64,000 nucleotides of DNA from CANMXU01 sp052030545 (GTDB lineage Bacteria > Pseudomonadota > Gammaproteobacteria > Enterobacterales > Alteromonadaceae), in contig NZ_JBPDIH010000013.1 in NCBI RefSeq assembly GCF_052030545.1, forward strand, positions 1 to 64,000, written 5' to 3'. Each line of letters opens with the position of its first letter. The first letter of the stretch is position 1. Below, one piece after another: positions 1-7,692 of this stretch. The position numbers were made by a program, and so were the translations under genes. The notes under the pieces are model-generated. The model had not been told where the DNA came from, made no database searches, and saw only the letters and a list, made by a program, of their open reading frames with translations.

Positions 1-77
1 GGTAAGCGGTAAGCGGTAAGCGGTAAGCGGTAAGCGGTAAGCGGTAAGCGGTAAGCGGTAAGCGGTAAGCGGTAAGC
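1..77. repeat. Heptanucleotide tandem repeat (GGTAAGC)n, 11 perfect copies
   Basis: Eleven uninterrupted copies of the 7-bp unit GGTAAGC run from the first base of the window, so the true tract is probably longer. Each unit holds a TAA. Because 7 is not a multiple of 3, every reading frame on this strand meets a stop once per 21 bp, so the tract cannot be read through as protein on the + strand. Directly after it a short open stretch (frame starting at 62) ends at TAA 119-121; it may be the displaced 3' tail of an upstream gene outside the window. Copy-number change by slippage is likely. Confidence 0.95.
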
Positions 78-143
78 AAGAAATGTTAGTCGAATTATCC
101 GAACAAGCAAGCACTGGTTAAGCCGCTACTTTTAAAATAGACT

Positions 144-278
144 AGGGGCTGTTGATCTTTCGTGTTTATTTTTGCAGCCGTTTATAGGGATTTAGACAAA
201 GCATTGCGCTTTTATGTGGTTATTCCACATAAAAGCGCAATAATGAGGTATAAATGCCTAGAAAGTTCAACAGACCCT
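144..278. mobile_element. MITE-like element with imperfect terminal inverted repeats and a perfect internal hairpin
   Basis: The ends AGGGGCTGTTGATCTTTC (144-161) and GAAAGTTCAACAGACCCT (261-278) are inverted repeats matching at 16 of 18 positions. A second pair, 186-195 with 251-260, matches at 9 of 10. The centre is a perfect 17-bp inverted repeat (203-219 with 225-241) around a 5-nt loop. It has no coding capacity. The nested structure and 135-bp size fit a non-autonomous miniature transposable element. I could not identify a clear target-site duplication or the parent insertion sequence. It lies directly upstream of the sensor kinase and could fold in its leader RNA. Confidence 0.7.
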
Positions 279-319
279 GGGTTATCACGTTTAATACTTA
301 TAATAATTAGAGCACCTTT

Positions 320-3300
320 ATGTTTCCCAATTGGCAATTAGCAACATTAAGCTTTTCTTATATCGGGCTGTTGTTTTTAATTGCCTTTGTTGGTGATAAG
401 TATCGCCACAAATTCGTTGAAAAACACCAATCTATCATTTATGCACTTACCTTAGGTGTTTATTGTACTTCTTGGAGCTTTCTTGGCACGGCTGGGCAAA
501 CCGCAAACAATATTCTGTCGCATCTGCCGATTTATATTGGCCCAATTCTGCTGTTCATCTTTGCTTGGCCGTTTATTCAACGCATTATTCGGGTTAGTTT
601 AAAGCTTAACTTAACTTCAATTGCTGATTTACTTGCCGCTCGCTACGGCAAATCGCATAACCTTGCTGTTATCGTCACCTTAGTGGCGCTGGTTGGCACC
701 ATGCCCTATATCGCGTTGCAATTAAAAGCGATTGTTTATTCATTCACCCAATTGCAGGCAGAAAAAAGCTTTATTAATTGGCATTTAGGTTTAGCTGTTA
801 GTTTAGTACTGGCCGGCTTTACTATATTTTTTGGTATTCGCCATATCGACGTTACTGAACGTCACCCGGGGGTTATGCTTGCCATTGCTTTTGAATCGTT
901 AATTAAGCTATTTGCCTTTTTAGCGGTTGGCATATTCGCGACATTTTTCTTGTTTGATTCGCCGTCTGAGCTTTGGCAACGCGCTAATGTCGACATGCAA
1001 CTTGAACAGCAATTAAGCCTGCCAAATATTGCCTCAATGTTAGCCATGTTAGTGATCACCATGGCGGCATTTTTATCATTACCGCGCCAGTTTCAGGTCA
1101 TGGTTGTTGAATTGAAAGATGAAAAACATACCTGGTTGAGCCGTCGTTTATTTCCAATTTATTTGTTAATTTTTGCCATATTTGCCATTCCGTTAGGGCT
1201 TGCCGGACAAGCCTTGTTAGGCAATGCCGTACCTTCAGACGCCTATGTATTATTCCTGCCAAGTTTAAAGCAACAAACCTGGTTAACCTTGCTATCTTTC
1301 TTAGGCGCTATTTCAGCAGCAAGCTCAATGGTGATTATCTCAGCCATTGCGCTAAGTACCATGCTCAGTAATGAAATTGTTTTTCCATTACTTTTTCATT
1401 CGAATAAATCAACGCCAAGCGATTACGACAACTTTAGATTACGCCTACTGAACATTCGTAAATTCCTAGTATTATTAGTTATTTTGTTAGGTTTTGGTGT
1501 TTCACTGTTATTGTCGCCCGATACATTATCTTCATTAGGAGAAATCGCTTTTGGCGCCTTTGCGCAATTAACGCCCGCACTTATCGCCGCCTTTTATTGG
1601 CGCCGAGCAAGTTTAACCGGCGTATATGGCGGTATTTTAGTGGGCTTTATGTTGTGGCTTATTTTTAACTTCTTGCCGCAATTTGGCTTATACGTTCAGC
1701 CTTTTACTGATGGTTTTATTCCAGCAAGTTCAATGGCAACCTTGCTCAGCTTAAGCGCCAATGTTTTTGTGGTGTGGACCTTATCGCAAATTAGTCGTCA
1801 AAGTGTACAAGAGCGAGTGCAGGCGTCGCTTTTCTTAGAGTGGCAATCACCTAAAGTACTAACCTCACAAAAATTTAAACATATTGATTACCGTGAATTA
1901 GAGCTATTGGTTTCACGCTTTGTTGGTAATAAAAAAGCCCAACAGAGTTTTAATTATTTCCAACGGGCAACGATTAAAAAACAAGTAGGTAACGATACCT
2001 ATAATCAGTTACTGCTTGAACATACCGAAAATACCTTAGCCAGTGTGATGGGCGCATCGTCAGCGCGCTTAGTACTTTCTTCGGCGCTTGAAGGCCGAGA
2101 TATTGCTTTAGATGAACTGGCGGTGTTGGTTGAAGATGCCTCGACTCAGCGCCAGCAATACAGTCAAAATTTACTGCAAAGCGCGATTGAAAATGCCAGT
2201 GAAGGCATTTCCATTGTCGACGGCAATTTAAAGTTGGTGGCGTGGAATAAAAAATACCTCGACTTTTTTAATTATCCCAAAGAATTAGTGTATGTGGGCT
2301 GTCCGGTTGAAAGTTTAATTCGCTACAACGCCCAACGCGGTTTATGTGGCGCTGGTAGTGTTAATGAACAAGTGAATAAACGTATTGCCTATTTGCGCAA
2401 AGGTAGTCCGCACTCGTCTGAACGTCAACATCATAATGGTCAAGCCATTCGCATTGCCGGTAATCCGTTGCCCGATGGCGGCTTTGTGATGATGTTTTCT
2501 GATATCACCGCTTATCGCAAAGCCGAACAAGTGCTAAAAGAGGCTAACTTAGATCTTGAAACCATTATTAATGAACGCACCCAAAAGCTTGAACAGGCCA
2601 ATGAAGCTTTAGCCAAAGAAAGTCAAAAAGCAGAGCAAGCACATGTGAAAAAAAGCCAATACTTAAAAGCATGTAGCCATGACCTAATGCAGCCATTAGA
2701 AGCGGCACGTTTATTTACCTCGGCTTTAGCTGATCAAAACAATTTAAATACTGACCAACGACGCCAAGTAAACAACATAGATCATTCTTTAAAAGTGGCG
2801 AGCGATTTATTATCCGATTTAGGTGAAATAGCGCGCATTGAAAGTGGCAATATCAAACCACAAATCGTTGTTTTTTCGATCAATGAATTGTTCGACGACT
2901 TAGCATTAGAGTTTGAAGCCTCAGCGCTCGATGTACATGTCGACTTTCGGGTAGTTAAACATTCTGCGTGGATAAAATCAGATAAACGCTTATTACGCCG
3001 CATTTTACAAAATCTTATTGGCAATGCTTTTCGTTATGCCAGCCCAGGTAAGGTATTGCTAGGCGCTCGTGTGCGCAATGGCAATGTTGATATTGAAGTA
3101 CTCGACAATGGTCCGGGTATTCCGGTTGAAAAACAAGAAATAGTATTTGAGCAATTTACCCAGCTTGATACGCCAAGTGCCAATGCCGGGCGCGGGTTAG
3201 GCTTAGGTTTAAATATCACCCAAAGTTTAACGCAATTATTGCAACATAGTTTGTCGCTGCAATCACAAGAGCATAAAGGCTGTAAGTTCACCTTAACGGT

Positions 3301-3754
3301 TGAAAAAGCCTGTGCTGGCGTAACTGTTAAGCCAACTGCAGCGAAAGTGGGTTCAGTATTTACCGATGTCACGGTACTGTGTATCGATAACGATCCCGAT
3401 GTACTCGCTGGCATGGTGGAATTACTTGCTGCCTGGCAATGTAATGTTTATACCGCCGACTCGTACCAATCGGCCGATGAAATTTTCAAACATGAAAAAG
3501 ATGAAATCAAAATTGTGCTCGCCGATTACCAACTCGACAACGATGAAGACGGCTTAACCTTGATCGCTTCGCTGCGCGAGCAATGCCAGCATTATTTACC
3601 AGCAATTCTGATCACCGCAACAACCGATGCCGATATCGACAATAAAGCGGCAGAAGCTGACGTCGGTTTTATGCGTAAACTTGTTAAACCAGCAGCACTT
3701 CGCGCGATGATGAGCGCCATGCTTGCCAAACACCTAAAAGACAGTTATTTATAG
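320..3754 (+). CDS. SSS-domain hybrid sensor histidine kinase (CrbS/CbrA-like)
   Basis: This 1144-residue membrane hybrid kinase starts with a sodium:solute symporter-like region (about residues 1-510, many hydrophobic helices). A linker and a PAS domain follow (about 615-740), then a coiled coil (about 740-780). The HisKA domain carries the H-box CSHDLMQPL with phospho-accepting His787. The HATPase domain has N (LIGNAFRY) and G boxes (DNGPGIP, GRGLGLGL). The C-terminal receiver domain has acceptor Asp1069 (VLADYQLD). The order SSS-PAS-HK-REC is that of the CrbS branch, which controls acetate use (acs) in vibrios and pseudomonads; CbrA lacks the receiver. No partner LuxR-type response regulator lies in this window. 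The substrate sensed cannot be read from the sequence. The start has only a weak ribosome binding site. Confidence 0.88.
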   Translation: MFPNWQLATLSFSYIGLLFLIAFVGDKYRHKFVEKHQSIIYALTLGVYCTSWSFLGTAGQTANNILSHLPIYIGPILLFIFAWPFIQRIIRVSLKLNLTSIADLLAARYGKSHNLAVIVTLVALVGTMPYIALQLKAIVYSFTQLQAEKSFINWHLGLAVSLVLAGFTIFFGIRHIDVTERHPGVMLAIAFESLIKLFAFLAVGIFATFFLFDSPSELWQRANVDMQLEQQLSLPNIASMLAMLVITMAAFLSLPRQFQVMVVELKDEKHTWLSRRLFPIYLLIFAIFAIPLGLAGQALLGNAVPSDAYVLFLPSLKQQTWLTLLSFLGAISAASSMVIISAIALSTMLSNEIVFPLLFHSNKSTPSDYDNFRLRLLNIRKFLVLLVILLGFGVSLLLSPDTLSSLGEIAFGAFAQLTPALIAAFYWRRASLTGVYGGILVGFMLWLIFNFLPQFGLYVQPFTDGFIPASSMATLLSLSANVFVVWTLSQISRQSVQERVQASLFLEWQSPKVLTSQKFKHIDYRELELLVSRFVGNKKAQQSFNYFQRATIKKQVGNDTYNQLLLEHTENTLASVMGASSARLVLSSALEGRDIALDELAVLVEDASTQRQQYSQNLLQSAIENASEGISIVDGNLKLVAWNKKYLDFFNYPKELVYVGCPVESLIRYNAQRGLCGAGSVNEQVNKRIAYLRKGSPHSSERQHHNGQAIRIAGNPLPDGGFVMMFSDITAYRKAEQVLKEANLDLETIINERTQKLEQANEALAKESQKAEQAHVKKSQYLKACSHDLMQPLEAARLFTSALADQNNLNTDQRRQVNNIDHSLKVASDLLSDLGEIARIESGNIKPQIVVFSINELFDDLALEFEASALDVHVDFRVVKHSAWIKSDKRLLRRILQNLIGNAFRYASPGKVLLGARVRNGNVDIEVLDNGPGIPVEKQEIVFEQFTQLDTPSANAGRGLGLGLNITQSLTQLLQHSLSLQSQEHKGCKFTLTVEKACAGVTVKPTAAKVGSVFTDVTVLCIDNDPDVLAGMVELLAAWQCNVYTADSYQSADEIFKHEKDEIKIVLADYQLDNDEDGLTLIASLREQCQHYLPAILITATTDADIDNKAAEADVGFMRKLVKPAALRAMMSAMLAKHLKDSYL

Positions 3755-3785
3755 TTCATTAGGCTTAGTTGAGCAGGGCACATTA

Positions 3786-4127
3786 ATGGCAGCAATATCA
3801 ATTGAAAACGCTGAACACTACCACTGGGGTGAAAACTGTCATGGCTGGCATTTAGTCAAATCAAAAAGCTTAAGCGTGATCCAAGAATTAGTGCCGTCGG
3901 GCAGCTCAGAAACACGTCATTTTCACCAACAAGCTGAGCAGTTTTTTTACGTATTATCTGGCACTGCCACATTCGAGTGTGAAAATAACATCACGATATT
4001 ACAGGCTAATCAAGGCATTCATGTTGCCGCAGGGCAGGTTCATCAATTACGCAATCAACATGATGAAGACCTTATTTTTACCGTCACCTCAACACCACCA
4101 AGTCATGGCGATCGCATTAGCTGTTAA
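3786..4127 (+). CDS. Small cupin-domain protein
   Basis: This 113-residue protein is a single cupin_2 barrel. The first cupin motif is visible as ETRHFHQQAEQFFYVLSG, where His/His/Glu ligands would hold a metal. The second is GIHVAAGQVHQLRN, with its histidine ligand. Such stand-alone cupins act as small isomerases, dioxygenases or sensors, and the substrate cannot be told here. It follows the sensor kinase by 31 bp on the same strand and precedes a DUF1330-like gene, so read-through is possible, but nothing links their functions. Confidence 0.8.
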   Translation: MAAISIENAEHYHWGENCHGWHLVKSKSLSVIQELVPSGSSETRHFHQQAEQFFYVLSGTATFECENNITILQANQGIHVAAGQVHQLRNQHDEDLIFTVTSTPPSHGDRISC

Positions 4128-4168
4128 TCAGTGTTCGTTAACAACTAAAATAACAAGGAGCTGTACTT

Positions 4169-4474
4169 ATGGCGTATGAACGCATAATGGCAATCGATGT
4201 CAGTAACGATGAAATTTATGATCAGTACCGCAAGCATATGAAGCCAATATTGCGTACTTACGGTGGTGAATTTGGTTTTGACTTTCGTATTGCCGAAGTT
4301 TTACAGTCAAAAACTAACGACCCTATTAACCGCGTTTTTACCTTATCTTTTCCTAGCAAAGACGCTATGGAAGCATTTTTTACCGACGCAAAATATTTAG
4401 CGGTGAAAAAACAATATTTTGAACCATCGGTTAGCAGCACAACCGTTATTTCATTGCATCAGACTCAAGAGTAA
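4169..4474 (+). CDS. DUF1330-family small protein
   Basis: This 101-residue protein resembles the DUF1330 branch of the dimeric alpha-beta barrel fold: an N-terminal strand (RIMAIDVSNDEIYDQYRKH), a central YGGEFGFDF segment, and a tail in which a phenylalanine-rich helix (AMEAFFTDAKY) precedes the last strand. The family has no firmly known function. A strong Shine-Dalgarno (AAGGAG) precedes ATG 4169. No signal peptide is present, so it is cytoplasmic. Confidence 0.7.
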   Translation: MAYERIMAIDVSNDEIYDQYRKHMKPILRTYGGEFGFDFRIAEVLQSKTNDPINRVFTLSFPSKDAMEAFFTDAKYLAVKKQYFEPSVSSTTVISLHQTQE

Positions 4475-4481
4475 GCGAAAA

Positions 4482-4985
4482 ATGGCATTAAATCTTAACA
4501 TTAGACACCTAGAATCGACTGATTTGGCACAAATCACCGCTATTTATCACGATACTTCGGTCACCCAAAATACTTCTCAACTGCCTTATTTAAGCAGCGA
4601 AAAAGTGGCAAGTTTCTTTGCAAACCAAGGTGACTATACCCTAGTTGCAGAATATGAAGGCAAAGCCATTGGCCATATCAGTTTATTGTTGTCTCAAAAA
4701 ATGCGCGATAAACACTGCGCAACCATCGCATTGGCGGTAGATAGTCACTTTCATGGTAAAGGCGTCGGTAAAGCCTTGATGAGTGCGGCACTTGATCAAG
4801 CCGATAACTGGATGAATATCGTGCGGTTAGAGTTAGATGTGCAAGTTGATAATTTACCCGCAGTCGCCTTGTACAAAAAAATGGGTTTTAAAATTGAAGG
4901 AGAAAAAAAGTTCAGTACTTTTAGCGCCGGCAAGTATACCAACCTTTACCTAATGGCACGTATTCGCCCTAATTTTACTGGCTAA
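4482..4985 (+). CDS. GNAT-family N-acetyltransferase
   Basis: This 167-residue acetyltransferase has the GNAT fold. Motif A is visible around FHGKGVGKALMSAALDQAD (acetyl-CoA pyrophosphate loop, Q/R-x-x-G-x-G/A type). The C-terminal motif B region NLPAVALYKKMGFKIEG is typical of the family. I chose ATG 4482, 7 bp after the previous stop. The longer open frame from 4419 would overlap the preceding gene by 56 bp and has no family-like residues. The acceptor (small molecule, protein N-terminus or sugar) is not predictable. Confidence 0.85.
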   Translation: MALNLNIRHLESTDLAQITAIYHDTSVTQNTSQLPYLSSEKVASFFANQGDYTLVAEYEGKAIGHISLLLSQKMRDKHCATIALAVDSHFHGKGVGKALMSAALDQADNWMNIVRLELDVQVDNLPAVALYKKMGFKIEGEKKFSTFSAGKYTNLYLMARIRPNFTG

Positions 4986-5008
4986 CCTGAGCGTTTGGGT
5001 ATTCAGCT

Positions 5009-5404
5009 ATGATGAAAAACGCATTGAAAATTACTCTTGGCAGCTTACTATTGCTAGTTGTTGGCTATTACAGTTACTTATACGTACTGCCAAGCGTTAC
5101 TGTTATTAATCACACCAATAAAACGTTAATTGCTGCCAACGTCAGTTTGCCTAATAGTCACTTAGATTTTGGCGACATCGCAAGCGGGCAACAAAACACC
5201 ATTTATTATCAACTTAAACAGCAAGACGGCGAATATCACTACAACTTTATCTTAAGCGATGTTAGTAATTTCACTGACTTAACTGAAAAGCCAGATAAAA
5301 ACACGGTATTAACAGGGCGTTGTGGCTATATCACCGATAACGAGATCCATAAACGCGTAGTCATTGAACTAAACCCATCGCTAGGTATCAAATGCTCAAG
5401 TTAA
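5009..5404 (+). CDS. Hypothetical membrane-anchored or exported protein
   Basis: This 131-residue protein has an N-terminal hydrophobic segment (about residues 6-28, ALKITLGSLLLLVVGYYSYL) that acts as a signal anchor or uncleaved signal. The remaining 100 residues look beta-rich and periplasmic. Two cysteines near the end (in GRCGY and IKCSS) could form a disulfide. I do not recognise the family. It is followed after 19 bp by a small lipoprotein gene on the same strand, so the two may be co-transcribed. Confidence 0.6.
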   Translation: MMKNALKITLGSLLLLVVGYYSYLYVLPSVTVINHTNKTLIAANVSLPNSHLDFGDIASGQQNTIYYQLKQQDGEYHYNFILSDVSNFTDLTEKPDKNTVLTGRCGYITDNEIHKRVVIELNPSLGIKCSS

Positions 5405-5423
5405 GCCAATTGAGGAAAATAAT

Positions 5424-5648
5424 ATGAAAAAACTAAGCTGCTCAGTACTGATATTACTCGCACTCTCAGCCTGCACCAGTAAACAGTTATATCAAGCAGG
5501 ACAAGGCCAACAACGCAGCCAGTGTATTAATGACGCGGCAACCGCTGATGAACATCGAGCCTGCCTCAATCAAGAGCAAAAATCGTTTGAAGAATACGAA
5601 CGAGAGCGCCAAGCATTAGAACAATCAAATCAAAAGCATAAGCCTTGA
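5424..5648 (+). CDS. Small hypothetical lipoprotein
   Basis: This 74-residue protein has a classical lipobox: a short hydrophobic signal ending LSAC, with Cys17 the likely lipidated residue. The mature part is polar, with CINDAATADEHRACLNQEQKSFEEYERERQALEQ predicted as a charged helix; the two remaining cysteines are 16 residues apart. A good ribosome binding site (TTGAGGAAAATAAT) precedes the ATG. Function unknown. It converges on the carrageenan locus; no obvious terminator lies in the 58-bp gap. Confidence 0.65.
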   Translation: MKKLSCSVLILLALSACTSKQLYQAGQGQQRSQCINDAATADEHRACLNQEQKSFEEYERERQALEQSNQKHKP

Positions 5649-5706
5649 GCTACAATTTGAGCTAGAGTCCGAGCATTAAGCTTGGCACTAACATATTCGT
5701 TGTCGA

Positions 5707-7647
5707 CTAGGGTGCTACTTCGTTTAAGCCAGCACCTAGACTTAGGTATTGACTATTGGTTAATACCTTAATATGTTTATCTAATTGTTCACCGTTGCTC
5801 CACCTAACTGAAACACTGATTGGCTGCTGACAATTGGCTAAACCAAAATGGACTTGCTGATGGCGACTTAATGAATAGGCAGCAGCAGTTGCAGCTACTT
5901 TTTTAGTTTGCTTGATATCACAGCCGGTGACTTCAACAACGGCGCCCAAGGCTGCCGCTTGATGTTGCATACTCTTACCAACAGCAATGGTTAAATGTTT
6001 AGCCTGCTGCTGAGTTTGTTCAGTTAACAACTCATTGGCAAATAAATGCCATTTACCACGCTCGTTACCCAGAATAATATCCATGTCGCCATCTCGATCA
6101 AAATCAAGCGCTTCAGCGCCTAAACCAATGGCACCAAGCTCGGTAGACAAAATGCCATGGCTTAACTGACGTGAAAATCCCTTGCCGGCTTGGTTTAGGT
6201 AAAGCTCAGCTTGATTAGCGCTAATTAAATTACCGCGTTGGGTCACGACTAAATCTTGAAATCCGTCGTTATTCACATCTGCAACAACAATACCGGTCGC
6301 ATGTTTGTTATTGTCAGCGTCAAGCCAGTTACTTTGGTCGCTAAACTTACCGTGTTCATTGATCAACAAAACATCTGCAGGTGGCTGCTTTTTTTTGTTA
6401 CTCGGTGATTGCTGATAACGTTTCACGCCATGTAATACACCAGTGGCAGGCGACCAAATATTGCCAGCAATACGCCACTGTTGATTGCCCACATAGCCAA
6501 TGTACATGCCTTTTTCAGTCATTTTTTCAGGAAAGCCTAAGACATCGCTGTTGACTAATCTTAGATCTCGACCTGAATGAGTTTCACCCGGAAATTGATA
6601 TTGATACGCCGACTCGCCTAAATACACCTGTTTATTCGGCCATTGTGATTGCAGGTTCTCTATATTAAGCACATCGCCGATCACTAAACCGTCGAAATTA
6701 AATTCACCACGTTTAGTGTAAAAACCAAATAACTGCTGCTGTGCATCATAAAAAGTATCACCTGCACTAAACTCTTCACCACGACTAAAATAGAGGTCAA
6801 AATCGCCGTCGTTATCAACATCAATTTCGGCAATCGCGGTCACTTTGGTTAACGTTTTTGGTAGCACTTTTTTGGTGACATTAGTAAAAGAAAAGTCACC
6901 ATTGCCTTGATAAACCTGCACTTCATTGTGGCCATACAACAATAAATCGAGCTTATTGTCATTGTTAAAGTCAGTGACCAAGGTTTTTTGACCATCGGCT
7001 TTTACCGCAGGTAATCGACCACGCAACACCAATTGCCCATTGCCGGTATTTTCATATAAATAGTTTTCACTTTGCCCTTGTTTCTCTTTTGATGGAAAAG
7101 CAAAGTTGATCAGATCTAAATCGCCATCGTTATCTAAATCAGCAAACTTCACCGTACGACCACGCATGGTAGCCAATGGCTGAGTAAAGTCTGGTAAAGG
7201 AATAATTTTACGCTGCTGACTTACGGTAAAAATTTTGGCATTACGCGCATTACTGCCAGAACCGCCACCGCGAGCGACAATAATTTCTAAATTACCGTCG
7301 CCGTTAAAGTCCGCCACCGAAATACCATGCATGTCGCCCATCATGACATCGTAAGGGCGTGAGTATTTACCTTGATTATTCCACATAATGCGCAGTGCAA
7401 AACCATGATCATTGAGCACTAAATCTGGCCAGCCATCTTGGTCTAAATCAGCAACGACCGGCGCGTCCCATTGGCGCAAGTTTTTCTCTTCTCTTGGAAA
7501 TAACGATGTTTGTTCGCTAAACGAGAGGCTACTAGCAGCTTGAACGCCTGTAATTGTTGACGGTGTCGCATTACATGCCGTCACTGCAAACACCGCGGCA
7601 AGCGTCACAGCGCGTGGTGGCATTATTTTTATTGCCATAAATTTCAT
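5707..7647 (-). CDS. FG-GAP/VCBS-repeat lipoprotein with ASPIC/UnbV-like C-terminus
   Basis: This 646-residue exported protein has a lipobox (AVTAC, Cys25). It carries at least seven calcium-loop FG-GAP/VCBS blades across the chain, such as DLDQDGWPDLVLND, DFNGDGNLEIIV, DLDNDGDLDLIN, DVNNDGFQDLVV and DFDRDGDMDIILG. This implies an integrin-like beta-propeller. The last 100 residues resemble the ASPIC/UnbV domain (HFGLANC...VRWSNGEQ). It is the last gene of the minus-strand block with GH16, and the paralogue of the next gene. A role as a surface glycan-binding or assembly protein is inference; no catalytic site is visible. The start is set by AAAGGATAAATA before ATG 7647. Confidence 0.8.
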   Translation of the reverse strand: MKFMAIKIMPPRAVTLAAVFAVTACNATPSTITGVQAASSLSFSEQTSLFPREEKNLRQWDAPVVADLDQDGWPDLVLNDHGFALRIMWNNQGKYSRPYDVMMGDMHGISVADFNGDGNLEIIVARGGGSGSNARNAKIFTVSQQRKIIPLPDFTQPLATMRGRTVKFADLDNDGDLDLINFAFPSKEKQGQSENYLYENTGNGQLVLRGRLPAVKADGQKTLVTDFNNDNKLDLLLYGHNEVQVYQGNGDFSFTNVTKKVLPKTLTKVTAIAEIDVDNDGDFDLYFSRGEEFSAGDTFYDAQQQLFGFYTKRGEFNFDGLVIGDVLNIENLQSQWPNKQVYLGESAYQYQFPGETHSGRDLRLVNSDVLGFPEKMTEKGMYIGYVGNQQWRIAGNIWSPATGVLHGVKRYQQSPSNKKKQPPADVLLINEHGKFSDQSNWLDADNNKHATGIVVADVNNDGFQDLVVTQRGNLISANQAELYLNQAGKGFSRQLSHGILSTELGAIGLGAEALDFDRDGDMDIILGNERGKWHLFANELLTEQTQQQAKHLTIAVGKSMQHQAAALGAVVEVTGCDIKQTKKVAATAAAYSLSRHQQVHFGLANCQQPISVSVRWSNGEQLDKHIKVLTNSQYLSLGAGLNEVAP

Positions 7648-7692
7648 TATTTATCCTTTACTGCTTAACTACTTTATTAGTTAATGACTTTG

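Noticed and set aside
1..77. CRISPR array
   Set aside because: The repeat is 7 bp with no spacers, so it is a simple tandem repeat. I saw no other regularly spaced repeat-spacer structure in the window.
3034..3414. Long antisense open frame of 126 codons inside the sensor kinase gene
   Set aside because: It lies wholly opposite the conserved HATPase region, has no ribosome site and no family-like sequence; it is a shadow of the real gene.
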